Assembly (NCBI RefSeq): GCF_014764445.1 | Contig: NZ_CP061721.1 | Coordinates: 3,534,001-3,598,000, forward strand | Direction: 5' to 3' | Source of the DNA: Pseudarthrobacter sp. BIM B-2242 | GTDB lineage: Bacteria > Actinomycetota > Actinomycetes > Actinomycetales > Micrococcaceae | Length of the DNA stretch: 64,000 nucleotides | In this document: positions 35,973-44,715 of the stretch, piece after piece | How the letters are laid out: every line of letters begins with the position of its first letter | Position numbering within the stretch: the first letter of the stretch is position 1 | Notes under the pieces: model-generated | Told to the model about the DNA's origin: nothing | Database searches by the model: none | What the model saw: only the letters and a program-made list of their open reading frames with translations | Made by a program: the position numbers and the translations under genes

Positions 35973-37322
35973 ATGGAAGGAACCGGCGTGGACATCACTG
36001 CGCAACATGTCTGGATGATGATCGCGGCGGCGATGGTGCTGCTGATGACTCCCGGACTTGGCCTTTTCTACGGCGGCATGACCCGGGCCAAGGCGGCCCT
36101 CAACATGATCATGATGAGCTTCATCTCGGCCGGCATCGTTGGTGTTGTCTGGGTTCTCTGGGGCTACTCCATGACCACGGGCGAGGGCGTGCTTGGCATC
36201 TTCGGTAATCCCTTCGCCAACTTCGGCCTGCAGAACCTGATGGGCTCACCCGATCTGATCAAGGCCGGCTTCAGCGCCACGTTCGCGATCATCACGGTGG
36301 CCCTGATCAGCGGCGCCATTGCGGACCGGGCCAAGTTCAGCGCCTGGGCCCTGTTCGTCCCGCTGTGGATCACGCTGGTCTACTGCCCGCTCGCCTACAT
36401 GATCTGGGGCGGCGGCCTCATGAGCGCCGGCGGTGCCATCACCGCCGTCTTCGGCCAGGTGATCGACTTTGCCGGCGGTGCCGTCGTGGAAATCAGCTCG
36501 GGCACGGCCGCCCTGGTGCTCGCGCTGGTGGTTGGCCAGCGCCACGGTTTTGCCAAGGATCCCGGCCACCGCCCGCACAATGTCCCCTTCATCATGCTGG
36601 GTGCTGCCATCCTGTGGTTCGGCTGGTTCGGCTTCAACGGCGGCGCCGCCACCACCGCGGAGCAGGCCGGCCTGGTCTGGATCAACACCCTGGTCACCCC
36701 GGCCGCGGCCATGCTGAGCTGGCTGCTCACGGAAAAGGTCCGCCACGGCCACCCCACGTCCCTGGGCGCAGCCTCTGGCGTTGTGGCCGGCCTGGTTGCC
36801 ATCACGCCGTCCTGTGCCAACATCAGTCCAGTGGCCGCAGTCGGCCTGGGCCTGGTGGCCGGAGCGGCCTGCTGCGTATTTGTTGACTTGAAGTTCCGTT
36901 TCGGCCTGGACGACTCCCTGGACGTGGTGGGTGTGCACCTCGGAGCCGGCCTGATCGGAACCCTGGCGCTGGGCTTCATCGCCCTCCCGGTGGACGGCCA
37001 GGGCGGCGGCCTGTTCTATGGCGGCGGACTCCAGCAATTGGTGGCACAGTCCGCGGCCGTGGTGGTCACCGTGCTGCTGTCCGGCATCGTCACCCTGGTC
37101 ATTGGCCGGGCCATCCACCGGTTTATCGGCTTCCGCGTCAGCCACGAGGCCGAGACCGTCGGAGTGGACCTGTCCGAGCACGCAGAGAGTGCCTACGCGT
37201 TTACGGAAACGGGCCGCAGCTTCAACCCCGCGGGGCACCACCAGCTGTCACCTGCCGTCGCCGGCGGGGACACGGCCGCGGAGGTTTACGCCCGTCGGGG
37301 CAAGGAAAATACCTTCGCCTAG
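35973..37322 (+). CDS. amt: Ammonium transporter (Amt/Mep/Rh family)
   Basis: 449 residues with about 11 membrane helices. Signatures are LGLFYGGMTRAKAALNMIMM, WALFVPLWITLVYCPLAYMI, VIDFAGGAVV and FNGGAATT. The second pore histidine is present (His322 in DVVGVHLGAG), but the first, normally in VVHI, is Glu173 (VVEISSG). Acidic residues there are known in yeast Mep1/Mep3 and change transport properties. The cytoplasmic tail is about 55 residues. The ATG at 35973 has AGGA close upstream; GTG at 35988 with GGAAGGAA is an alternative start. No glnK/glnD follows. Confidence 0.93.
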   Translation: MEGTGVDITAQHVWMMIAAAMVLLMTPGLGLFYGGMTRAKAALNMIMMSFISAGIVGVVWVLWGYSMTTGEGVLGIFGNPFANFGLQNLMGSPDLIKAGFSATFAIITVALISGAIADRAKFSAWALFVPLWITLVYCPLAYMIWGGGLMSAGGAITAVFGQVIDFAGGAVVEISSGTAALVLALVVGQRHGFAKDPGHRPHNVPFIMLGAAILWFGWFGFNGGAATTAEQAGLVWINTLVTPAAAMLSWLLTEKVRHGHPTSLGAASGVVAGLVAITPSCANISPVAAVGLGLVAGAACCVFVDLKFRFGLDDSLDVVGVHLGAGLIGTLALGFIALPVDGQGGGLFYGGGLQQLVAQSAAVVVTVLLSGIVTLVIGRAIHRFIGFRVSHEAETVGVDLSEHAESAYAFTETGRSFNPAGHHQLSPAVAGGDTAAEVYARRGKENTFA

Positions 37323-37325
37323 GCT

Positions 37326-37940
37326 TCAGCCTTCGTCACACAGCAGGTGGTACCAGCTGTCTGCCAACACCTCGAGCGCATGCTCACGGTTCGGCTCAAA
37401 CTTACGGCGGGTCCACAGCGTGGCCACGTAATCGAGCGACGTGAAGGCGAGGGTTCCCCTGATGTGGCGCGTTTCCTCCGGGAACCGGCCGGCCAGCTGC
37501 ATGCCCCGCACGATGTCGGAAATGACTTCTTCGTGCCACTCTTCGAGCATGGCCCGCACGTCCCGGTCCACGGCTGCGGCTTCGTCGAGAACGTCGAGGT
37601 AGGGGCGGAAAACCGGCCACAAAGCCGCCCGTGACTCCAGCCAGGCAAGGATGCCGGACAGCTCGCCTGCACGCACAACGTCCACAAGCTCGGGGGCGGT
37701 GGTGCCCTGTTCGGGGGCATCCGCGCGCTCCAGCACGGCGTTGACCCGCGCCATGAAGTCACGCATCAGATCGCTGCGGGACGGGTAGTAGGCGTAGAAC
37801 GTTGCCCGCGTGGTTCCGGCCGCCGCCGCAACCTCGTCAATGGTGGTGGCGGCGTAGCCCTTCTCCGTAAACAACTTCAGTGCCCGCTCGACGATCACGT
37901 CCCGGGTCAGCTGTTTCTGGGCTTCTCGCAGCGACGACAT
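37326..37940 (-). CDS. TetR-family transcriptional regulator
   Basis: 204 residues. The N-terminal HTH (about 12-58) is VIVERALKLFTEKGYAATTI followed by DEVAAAAGTTRATFYAYYPS, typical of TetR. The C-terminal ligand domain is helical and of unknown specificity. The ATG follows AGGATGGA. It is the last gene on the minus-strand side of the catabolic cluster (38 nt after the ferredoxin reductase stop), so it is the best local candidate to bind the paired motifs in 42441-42536. It is convergent with amt, with only 3 nt between. Confidence 0.9.
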   Translation of the reverse strand: MSSLREAQKQLTRDVIVERALKLFTEKGYAATTIDEVAAAAGTTRATFYAYYPSRSDLMRDFMARVNAVLERADAPEQGTTAPELVDVVRAGELSGILAWLESRAALWPVFRPYLDVLDEAAAVDRDVRAMLEEWHEEVISDIVRGMQLAGRFPEETRHIRGTLAFTSLDYVATLWTRRKFEPNREHALEVLADSWYHLLCDEG

Positions 37941-37978
37941 GCGTCCATCCTATCCGTGGGGTGTGGCGGCCGGACACA

Positions 37979-39184
37979 TCAGACGCCTGCGGGCGCGGTC
38001 CGTTGCAGGGCCTCCGGACCGGCGTTGGCCAGCCTGCGCAGTTTGGGGATCGGGATCCGGTAGTTGATCGCGGCGGCTGTGCCGGAACCGTCCTGGTTGT
38101 CCCAGCGCATCAGCATCGAGTCCGTACCGTCACCCGGATCACAGAAATCGGGAGTGCCGGCCACGGGCGTGAAGCCCACTGCCTTGAGCGAGAGTCCGAA
38201 TCCCTCGGTCCAGAAGTACGGCTGGAAGGTGAACCCGGGCGCGGCGTCACCCTGCAGAAGTCCGACGGCGGCTGCCTTCGCCTGGTCGATGGCGCTCGTC
38301 CACAGCGGAATCCGCTGTACGCCGCGGCTGGTGGGAAAGAATGCCACGTCGCCGGCGGCCACGATGTCCGGCCGGAGCCGGCCACGCGAATCCACGCTCA
38401 GTGAACCGTTGTCGAGGAGTCCCGAGCCGGCCAGCCACTCAACGTTCGGCTCGTCCCCGATGGCGGTGACCACGAGGTCCGCCGCCACCGTGGTGCCGTC
38501 TGCCAGGACCACCTGTGACCCGTCGTCGGAATCCGAAAGGCGGGCCCGCCCGCCGCGGATGATTTTCAGGCCGCGCCGGATGGCGGCGGACGTGAAGATA
38601 CCGGCCAGATGCTCACCCAGCTGCCGCGACAGCGGCGTGGCATCAGAGACAAGCGTGACGTCGCAGCCCACGTGGAGGCACCCGGAGGCCACCTCCATGC
38701 CGAGCGGGCCGCCGCCGATGACCACCACCGAAGGCCGCGAAGCCACCAGTTCCTTGAGGAGGATCGCGTCCTCGATGGTGCGCAGCGTCAGCTCCCGCGG
38801 AGTGCGGGTACCTTCCTCAGGCAGTCCCGCCGCAAGGCGCTTCGCCCGGGAACCGGAGGCGATGACCAGCCCGTCATAGGGCAGCTCGCCGCCTCCTTCC
38901 AGGCGCACCAGCCGCGCATCAACATCCAGGCCCGTGGCGCTCACGCCCAGCAGTTCGGTCGCTTCATGGGTGGGCCGGGGCAACTCGTGGGCCTGCAGGT
39001 TGTCCTCGCCGTTCCCGTTAACACCGTGCAGCAGGGCCTTCGACAGGGCGGGCCGGCTGTACGGCTGGTGCCGCTCGGCACCCACCACCGTCAGCTCGCC
39101 GTCAAAACCGGCAGACCGCAGCGAGTCGCAGGCCGTCAGCCCTGCGATCCCGTTGCCAACCACCACAATCCGGCGCATTGTCAT
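37979..39184 (-). CDS. FAD/NAD(P)-dependent ferredoxin reductase of a class I P450 system
   Basis: 401 residues. The start MTMRRIVVVGNGIAGLTACD gives the FAD GxGxxG; the NAD(P) site is VVVIGGGPLGMEVASG and the second FAD motif is RPDIVAAGDVAFFP. The layout matches putidaredoxin-reductase-like proteins. The ATG at 39182-39184 overlaps the TGA of the ferredoxin gene (ATGA). It should reduce the small ferredoxin that feeds the P450. Confidence 0.92.
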   Translation of the reverse strand: MTMRRIVVVGNGIAGLTACDSLRSAGFDGELTVVGAERHQPYSRPALSKALLHGVNGNGEDNLQAHELPRPTHEATELLGVSATGLDVDARLVRLEGGGELPYDGLVIASGSRAKRLAAGLPEEGTRTPRELTLRTIEDAILLKELVASRPSVVVIGGGPLGMEVASGCLHVGCDVTLVSDATPLSRQLGEHLAGIFTSAAIRRGLKIIRGGRARLSDSDDGSQVVLADGTTVAADLVVTAIGDEPNVEWLAGSGLLDNGSLSVDSRGRLRPDIVAAGDVAFFPTSRGVQRIPLWTSAIDQAKAAAVGLLQGDAAPGFTFQPYFWTEGFGLSLKAVGFTPVAGTPDFCDPGDGTDSMLMRWDNQDGSGTAAAINYRIPIPKLRRLANAGPEALQRTAPAGV

Positions 39185-39375
39185 GCCGCGGCCAATCGCA
39201 GCGCGGCCACCGGGCAAATCCGGACCGCCGCCTTCGCGGCGTCAAGCTCCGCCCCGTCCACCTCCGGGACATCGATGACCAGTTCGCCGTCGTCGTCCAG
39301 GTGCATCAGCGCCGGCGCGGCTTCCTCACAGAGTCCGTGACCCTCGCAGCGCGGCCGGTCGAGTTCGATCCTCAT
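39181..39375 (-). CDS. P450-associated small ferredoxin (3Fe-4S type)
   Basis: 64 residues. Cys10 and Cys16 in CEGHGLC and a later Cys-Pro (RICPVAAL) give the three-Cys pattern CxxHxxC...CP of actinobacterial P450 ferredoxins, with His in place of the fourth ligand. The protein is acidic, suited to docking with the P450 and reductase. It overlaps both neighbours by ATGA, so P450, ferredoxin and reductase should be made in fixed ratio. Confidence 0.93.
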   Translation of the reverse strand: MRIELDRPRCEGHGLCEEAAPALMHLDDDGELVIDVPEVDGAELDAAKAAVRICPVAALRLAAA

Positions 39376-40544
39376 GCTGCCACCACCTTTTCGACCTGGA
39401 GCTTCTCGATGCTCCGCGTAATATTGCTCGGTTCCCGGACCTCGTCACCGAGCGTCAGCGTCTGCACGCGGCGGGCGAGGGCTTCGATGACGGCGTGTGC
39501 TTCCAGCTTCGCCAGTCCCTGGCCGGCGCAGCCGTGCGGGCCGTAACCGAAGGACAGGTGGTCCACCGGGTTGCGCGCGACGTCGAAACTGTCCGGGTTT
39601 TCGTAGTGCCGCGGGTCGCGGTTTCCGGCGCCGAACAGGATCCCCACTTGAGCGCCGGCGGGGATGGTCACGCCGTCGATCTCCACGTCGCGCGTTGCCT
39701 TGCGGCCCCAGATGTGGACCGGCGCCCAGTAGCGCAGCACCTCGGCGAAGGCAGCCGGAACCAGATCCGGGTTGGCCCGGACCAGGTCGAACTGCTCGGG
39801 ATGGCGCCCGAACAGCGCCACGATGTTCCCGATCGCGGCGATGGTGGTATCGACGCCGGCGCCCAGGTACTGGTGGATGATGTGCCCTGCGGTGCCTTCG
39901 GGAATCTCGCCCCGGGTCTCGGCGTCGAAGATTCCACGGCCGATGGAGCCGGCGGCGAGGTCTTCGGCGGTAACCGACGAGCACCAGCCGTAGAGTTCCC
40001 CGGCGATGGGGAAGCTCTCCTGGGTGCGCTGGTTGAGCGGGCCGATGACCTGCATGGCGGCCTGGCCCCAGCGGAGCATGTTGTCCTTGACGTGTCCCTG
40101 GAACCCGATGAGGTCGGCAACGATCTCGATGGGGAATGCACGGGCCAGGGAATCGATGGCCTCGAAGCTTCCGCTCTCGGCGAGCTCGGCAACCAGCTTG
40201 TCGGCTTTTTCGTCGATGGTGACCTTGAGGCCGCGGAGCGCCCGGGGCGTCAGGTTCTGGGAGAGCGTTGCGCGCAGCTGGGTGTGCAGGGGCGGGTCGG
40301 AGGCCAGGGAGGTGCCCTGCAGTGCCTCGTTGACCATGGGGTTGAAGCCGATGCTGGCGGACGAGAACGTTTCCGGATCACCGAGTGCGTCGCGGATGGC
40401 GTCGTAGCGCGTCAGGACGTAGAGGTCGTTCCTGGGGAGGTGGACCACGGCGGCCTGCTCGCGGAGCGCGGCGTAGGTGGGGTAGGGGTCAACGAGGACG
40501 TTGTCATCCCAGATGTCGATGTCTGACTGGACGGGTGCAGTCAC
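39372..40544 (-). CDS. Cytochrome P450 (bacterial class I)
   Basis: 390 residues from GTG (AAGGAGAA upstream). The I-helix is YLGAGVDTTIAAIGNIVAL with the AGxDT oxygen-activation motif, the ExxR is EVLRYWAP, and the haem loop is FGYGPHGCAGQGLAKLE with the axial Cys. The N-terminal LVDPYPTYAALREQAAVVHL and the GIGF-like SASIGFNP resemble P450s that oxidise small aromatic acids and ethers (CYP199-like), but this is only a resemblance. Its electron partners follow in overlapping frames, and a DHA2 exporter gene precedes it by 61 nt. Confidence 0.93.
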   Translation of the reverse strand: MTAPVQSDIDIWDDNVLVDPYPTYAALREQAAVVHLPRNDLYVLTRYDAIRDALGDPETFSSASIGFNPMVNEALQGTSLASDPPLHTQLRATLSQNLTPRALRGLKVTIDEKADKLVAELAESGSFEAIDSLARAFPIEIVADLIGFQGHVKDNMLRWGQAAMQVIGPLNQRTQESFPIAGELYGWCSSVTAEDLAAGSIGRGIFDAETRGEIPEGTAGHIIHQYLGAGVDTTIAAIGNIVALFGRHPEQFDLVRANPDLVPAAFAEVLRYWAPVHIWGRKATRDVEIDGVTIPAGAQVGILFGAGNRDPRHYENPDSFDVARNPVDHLSFGYGPHGCAGQGLAKLEAHAVIEALARRVQTLTLGDEVREPSNITRSIEKLQVEKVVAA

Positions 40545-40605
40545 AATATTCTCCTTGCGGCTTGGAAATGGTTCGGTGAAGTTTTTGGTGGAATAAGACG
40601 GTCAG

Positions 40606-42330
40606 CTAGACAACAGCCCCGGCGTTTTCCTGGGTGGTCCCAGCGACGGCCTCGGTCATGGGTGCCGAGGACCGGGCGGAGATGAACAGGGTCAGGATGG
40701 CGGAGAGGATGGCCGCGACGCCGGCCGTGAAGTACACGGCCTGGAATCCCTGGCCCAGCGAGGTCCCGGCAACGCCCTGGATTTGCGGCTGGGCGGCGTT
40801 GAGGGCCTGGACCATACCGTCGACGGCGGGAGCGGGGGCGCCGCCGGCTGCGGCCTGGCCGGAGAACTGCGCGATCACGCCGTCCCAGCCGGAGAGGAAG
40901 CCCAACGGCGGTATGTTCGCCAGCCCACTGACGGCCTCGGCCGGCAGCCCGGCTCCGCCGAGGATCCCGGCAAGGGGACCCGCAAAGGCCGTGGCTCCGA
41001 TACCGAAGGCAATGGCTGAGCCGACAACGGGACCGAGGGCGAAGCCGAGGTCACGCAGGAGGTTCGTTGTGGCCGAGGCCATGCCGATCTGCCGGGGCGG
41101 AACGGTGTTGATGGCAACAGCGGTGACGGAGCCGACCGTGAGGGCGAAGCCGATGCCCAGCACCAGGAGCGGCGGGATGAACGCTGTCCACGGCGACCCG
41201 CCGAAGGCCTCCGGGGTGCCGAGGGCGAAGGTCGAGAGCCAGAAACCGGACACGGCCATTAGTGCGAAGCCCGCGGTGAGTACCCAGCGCGGGGCCACGT
41301 GGTGAATAAGCCATCCCACCACCGGGATGAAGGCGAACGCGGGACCCTGGATGAAGACGAAGAGCACACCGACCTTCCAGGTCTCGGCAAGGGCGAGTCC
41401 GCTGACGGCGACACTGGTGCTGAAGCAGATCGCGAGGAAGGCGAACATGCCGGTGACGGCCACGATGCCGGTGATCGAGTAGGCACTGTTCCTGAACAGC
41501 GAGAGGTGGATCAATGGCTCGGCCGTGCGTGACTCGATGATGACGAAGGCAGCAAGGAGGACGACACCAACGACGTAGCTGGCAATCACCTGGGCGCTGC
41601 CGAAGCCGGCGTCCACCGCGGTCACCGTGGCGTAGAGGACAGCGATCAGGCCGAGTGCGAGCGTCGCCTGGCCGGGCAGGTCGAGCTTGCGCCGCCCGTC
41701 CGCAGCCGCAGAGTCCTTCGCCCGGAGAGCGACCATGAGCACCAGCACGGCAAGGCCTGCCGCGATCAGGTAGGCCGCCCGCCAACCGCTGAATGTGTTC
41801 GGGGCGCCCGGAGCCACGCCCGGCACGGTAAAGAACTGTGCCGTGAATCCGGCGAGCACCGGGGAGATCACCGCGCCGAGGGACAGGAACCCCGCCCAGG
41901 TGGCGATGACCTTGGCCCGGGCACGGTGGTCGGGCGTGATCGCCGCGATCATGGACAGCGAAATGGGGAACAGGATGCCCGCCCCGATGCCGCCGACCGC
42001 CTGGGCGAAGATCATCACTTCGGTGGTCTGCGCCAGCGCTGCCAGGACGGAGCCGGCAACACTGACTGCGGCTCCGACGTAGAGCAGCTTCTTGCGTCCG
42101 AACATGTCGCCCAGGAGGCCCCAGCTGAGCTCGAACACCACAATGCCCATCAGGAACATGCCCGCGATCCACGTCAGGCCTGCCCCCGAAGTGCGGAATT
42201 CCACGGCAAACGTGCCGCTGAGGGCGCCGGGCAGGGCGTTGGTGATCTGGGCCAGCGTTACCGCACTGTAGGCGGCCACAAAGGTGGCCCGTACCGAGCC
42301 GCGGCTCGACACCTTGAAGGTCTGACTCAT
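40606..42330 (-). CDS. DHA2-type MFS transporter (14-helix)
   Basis: 574 residues with about 14 hydrophobic segments, the size of the DHA2 drug/proton antiporter family. The motif A version is WGLLGDMFGRKKLL and motif C-like GPVVGSAIAFGIG occurs later; the long PVLAGFTAQFFTVPGVAPGA loop lies in the first half. It is first in the minus-strand operon with P450, ferredoxin, reductase and TetR. It may export a toxic substrate or product or import the substrate; direction cannot be told. Its promoter is 42425-42454. Confidence 0.88.
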   Translation of the reverse strand: MSQTFKVSSRGSVRATFVAAYSAVTLAQITNALPGALSGTFAVEFRTSGAGLTWIAGMFLMGIVVFELSWGLLGDMFGRKKLLYVGAAVSVAGSVLAALAQTTEVMIFAQAVGGIGAGILFPISLSMIAAITPDHRARAKVIATWAGFLSLGAVISPVLAGFTAQFFTVPGVAPGAPNTFSGWRAAYLIAAGLAVLVLMVALRAKDSAAADGRRKLDLPGQATLALGLIAVLYATVTAVDAGFGSAQVIASYVVGVVLLAAFVIIESRTAEPLIHLSLFRNSAYSITGIVAVTGMFAFLAICFSTSVAVSGLALAETWKVGVLFVFIQGPAFAFIPVVGWLIHHVAPRWVLTAGFALMAVSGFWLSTFALGTPEAFGGSPWTAFIPPLLVLGIGFALTVGSVTAVAINTVPPRQIGMASATTNLLRDLGFALGPVVGSAIAFGIGATAFAGPLAGILGGAGLPAEAVSGLANIPPLGFLSGWDGVIAQFSGQAAAGGAPAPAVDGMVQALNAAQPQIQGVAGTSLGQGFQAVYFTAGVAAILSAILTLFISARSSAPMTEAVAGTTQENAGAVV

Positions 42331-42424
42331 CGATGAAACTTCCTTGTCTCCGGTCGATTTTCACGTGTTGCCCCAAAGAACCGGTGTCTGTCCGGCGGGG
42401 CCAACTGGATGTGGCGCTGCCCAC

Positions 42425-42454
42425 ATTCTGGCGCTAAGCTTTACACAATGTCAA
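42425..42454 (-). promoter_or_regulatory. Promoter of the exporter-P450 operon
   Basis: On the minus strand TTGACA (42449-42454) and CAGAAT (42425-42430) are 18 bp apart. The -35 is followed by TTGTGTA, giving TTGACATTGTGTA, which recurs in the divergent promoter. It lies 95-124 bp before the exporter start. Confidence 0.62.
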
Positions 42455-42522
42455 GAGAGACTACGAAGCGTGTGCTTCATAAACTCCAAGATTAAAATCC
42501 ACAAAACACCTCGACTATTTCC

Positions 42523-42552
42523 TTGACACTGTGTATAGAAATATGTGATGCT
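42523..42552 (+). promoter_or_regulatory. Promoter of the phosphotriesterase-hydrolase operon
   Basis: TTGACA at 42523-42528 is a perfect -35. The -10 is weak (TGATGC at 42546-42551 or GATGCT at 42547-42552, spacers 17 or 18). The sequence TTGACACTGTGTA matches the divergent promoter at 12 of 13 positions. The region 42460-42560 is markedly AT-rich. The GTG start is 85-90 nt downstream. Confidence 0.58.
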
Positions 42553-42636
42553 GGCTACACCTGCAACGGAGGGCCTGCACAGTCCGGCTCCGCGATCCCC
42601 AGCATTCAGCAACCCCACCTTCAAGGGAGAAGCCCA

Positions 42637-43647
42637 GTGAGTCACACCGCACCCGTCGCCGCCGGTGACGCGTCCCAAGCCCCCGCCGGGCCGACAGTCA
42701 ACACGGTCCTCGGTCCCGTTCCCGCCCACGAACTGGGCGTGGTGGCGGTGCACGAGGCGCTCCTGTCGGTCCTCCCGGGCGCCCAGTACGCCCCGGACAT
42801 CTCCATGGACCGGGCGGAGATCTTCGAGGTCCTGGCCGCAAAGCTCACTGAGTTCCGCGGGCACGGCGGAGGGTCCATCGTGGACAGCACCGGCATGTTC
42901 CACGGCCGGGACCTCAAGCTCTACGAGGCACTGTCCCGCTCCACCGGCGTCCACATCATTGCCTCCACCGGCCTTGGCCCCGAGGAGGAACTCGGCGGCT
43001 ACTTCCTGACCCCGCAGACCAACCCGCCCACACCGTGGCCTGCCGAGAAGTTCGCCGATCTCTTCGGCAAAGAGGTCACTGAGGGAATGGTGATTCCGCG
43101 GGTCGAGCGCCGCGCAGCTGCCGGCATCGTGGCCACTATCGCCGACCGCTCCGGTATGACTCCGACCGAAGAAAGCCTGTTCCGCGGCTCCGCCCGCGCC
43201 GCCCGGGACACCGGCGTGCCGGTCTCCATCCGGTTCGGCGCTGACGCCCTGCATGACCTGGACATCGTCCTGGACGAGCAGATCGGGGCCGACCGGGTGC
43301 TGGTGGGCGGCCTCGACCGCCGGGACGCCAAGGACTCGGCCGTCCAGGTGGCGGCCCGCGGGGCGTTCGTGGGCATCGACCATGTGGGCCTGAACGACCA
43401 CGCCGATTACGTCACCGACCAGGAGCGCGCCGAGCTGGTCCTCGAGCTGGTCAAGGCCGGTCATACGGACAAGATCTTTCTTTCGGGCAACTCGATCGGC
43501 GTGGCCAAGGGCGTGCCCGAGTACAACCTGCCCTTCAGCCACGTCCTGACCACGTTTGTGCCTTTCCTTAAGTCCCGGGGCCTGAGCGAAGAAGACGCCC
43601 GGCGGATCCTCGTGGACAACCCCCGCAACCTGCTGACCGTGCGCTAA
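42637..43647 (+). CDS. Phosphotriesterase-family protein lacking the metal-binding residues (probable pseudoenzyme)
   Basis: 336 residues from GTG 42637 (AAGGGAG upstream). It shares the family frame with the next gene (VNTVLGPVPAHELGVVAVHE, GGGSIVDSTGMFHGRDLKLY, LDRRDAKD). However, the HxH motif is HEA (His39, Ala41), the carboxylated Lys is Ala166, the two later His are Arg199 and Gly225, and the final Asp is Asn285 (FLSGNS). Only one of six metal ligands remains, so hydrolysis by the usual binuclear site seems impossible. The frame is otherwise intact, so it may be a partner subunit or binding protein for the intact paralogue 48 nt downstream. Confidence 0.82.
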   Translation: MSHTAPVAAGDASQAPAGPTVNTVLGPVPAHELGVVAVHEALLSVLPGAQYAPDISMDRAEIFEVLAAKLTEFRGHGGGSIVDSTGMFHGRDLKLYEALSRSTGVHIIASTGLGPEEELGGYFLTPQTNPPTPWPAEKFADLFGKEVTEGMVIPRVERRAAAGIVATIADRSGMTPTEESLFRGSARAARDTGVPVSIRFGADALHDLDIVLDEQIGADRVLVGGLDRRDAKDSAVQVAARGAFVGIDHVGLNDHADYVTDQERAELVLELVKAGHTDKIFLSGNSIGVAKGVPEYNLPFSHVLTTFVPFLKSRGLSEEDARRILVDNPRNLLTVR

Positions 43648-43695
43648 GCACGCCGGCTGCCATCCAACAAGCTTTCGAACCCCTGAGGTGAACGA

Positions 43696-44649
43696 ATGAC
43701 CAAGGTCAACACCGTGCTGGGAACCATCCCGGCCGAAGAACTGGAAATCGTGGCCGTCCACGAACACATCGGCTACGGCATGCCCGGCTCCGAGCTGGAC
43801 ACAAAGTGGTGGAAAACGCCGGAACAGGCGTACGAGGAAACCGTGCCGAAGCTGCGGAAGTTCCGCGAATACGGCGGCGGTACCTTCGTGGATGCCACGG
43901 GCATCTGCAACGGCCGCGACGTGGACTACTACAAGTCGCTGTCCCGGAAGACGGGCGTGCACATCGTGGCCTGCACCGGCTTCGTGGGCGGCGACACCGC
44001 CCTCCCGCACTTCTCCCGCGCCACCGTGGACTACCTCGCGAAGGTGTTTATCCACGAGATCACGGTCGGCATCGGCGACACCGGCGCCAAGGCCGGCGTC
44101 ATCAAGGTCGGAGTGAGCCGCGGCGGACGGATGACGGACCTCGATAAGCGCATCTACCGCGCCGCGGCGCGCGCCGCCGTCGTCACCGGCGCCCCGATCC
44201 TGACGCACCTGGCCATCGACCCGGAACCGGCCATAACCATCTTCAACGAAGAGGGCCTCCCGCTGGACCGTGTGCTCTTCGGCCACGCCGACGACGGCCT
44301 GAACGCTCCCGTCACCCCGCACGACTGGATCTACGAGCAGGGCGGCCGCATCGGGTTCGATACCTTCGGTTACGACCTCGAACTGCCGGATCCGCCGTTC
44401 TGGGGCCGCAAGCGCGCCGAACGCATGGAGCACTTCGTCAAGCTCGTCAACAAGGGCTATGCGGACAAGCTCCTGGTCTCGGCCGATGCCAACTGCAGCC
44501 CGCTGGGCTGGCCGGGGGTGAAGGGCCACACCATCAACTACATCTTCGAGGACATGATCCCCGATATGCGCGCCGCCGGGATCGACAACGCCACCCTCAA
44601 ACTCCTGCTTGAGGACAACCCTGCCGACTTCCTGTCGCTGCACGCCTGA
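43696..44649 (+). CDS. Phosphotriesterase-family metal-dependent hydrolase (lactonase/PTE-like)
   Basis: 317 residues. All binuclear-site ligands are present: His22 and His24 (VHEH), Lys137 (AGVIKVGVSRG), His171 (ILTHLA), His197 (LFGHADD) and Asp264 (VSADAN). Enzymes of this family hydrolyse lactones, phosphotriesters or other esters. The ATG follows AGGTG. It lies in an operon with a ligand-poor paralogue upstream and a flavin monooxygenase downstream, so a lactone formed by oxidation is a reasonable candidate substrate (inference). Confidence 0.9.
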   Translation: MTKVNTVLGTIPAEELEIVAVHEHIGYGMPGSELDTKWWKTPEQAYEETVPKLRKFREYGGGTFVDATGICNGRDVDYYKSLSRKTGVHIVACTGFVGGDTALPHFSRATVDYLAKVFIHEITVGIGDTGAKAGVIKVGVSRGGRMTDLDKRIYRAAARAAVVTGAPILTHLAIDPEPAITIFNEEGLPLDRVLFGHADDGLNAPVTPHDWIYEQGGRIGFDTFGYDLELPDPPFWGRKRAERMEHFVKLVNKGYADKLLVSADANCSPLGWPGVKGHTINYIFEDMIPDMRAAGIDNATLKLLLEDNPADFLSLHA

Positions 44650-44715
44650 TCCCGGACAGACCCGCCACAACTACCCCTCCCAGGCGCCGCCTGGCTCATG
44701 AAAGAGACTCATCCA

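Noticed and set aside
42451..44670. Long minus-strand open frame opposite the phosphotriesterase pair
   Set aside because: It is antisense to two recognised proteins and its translation is low-complexity Val/Gly/His without motifs.
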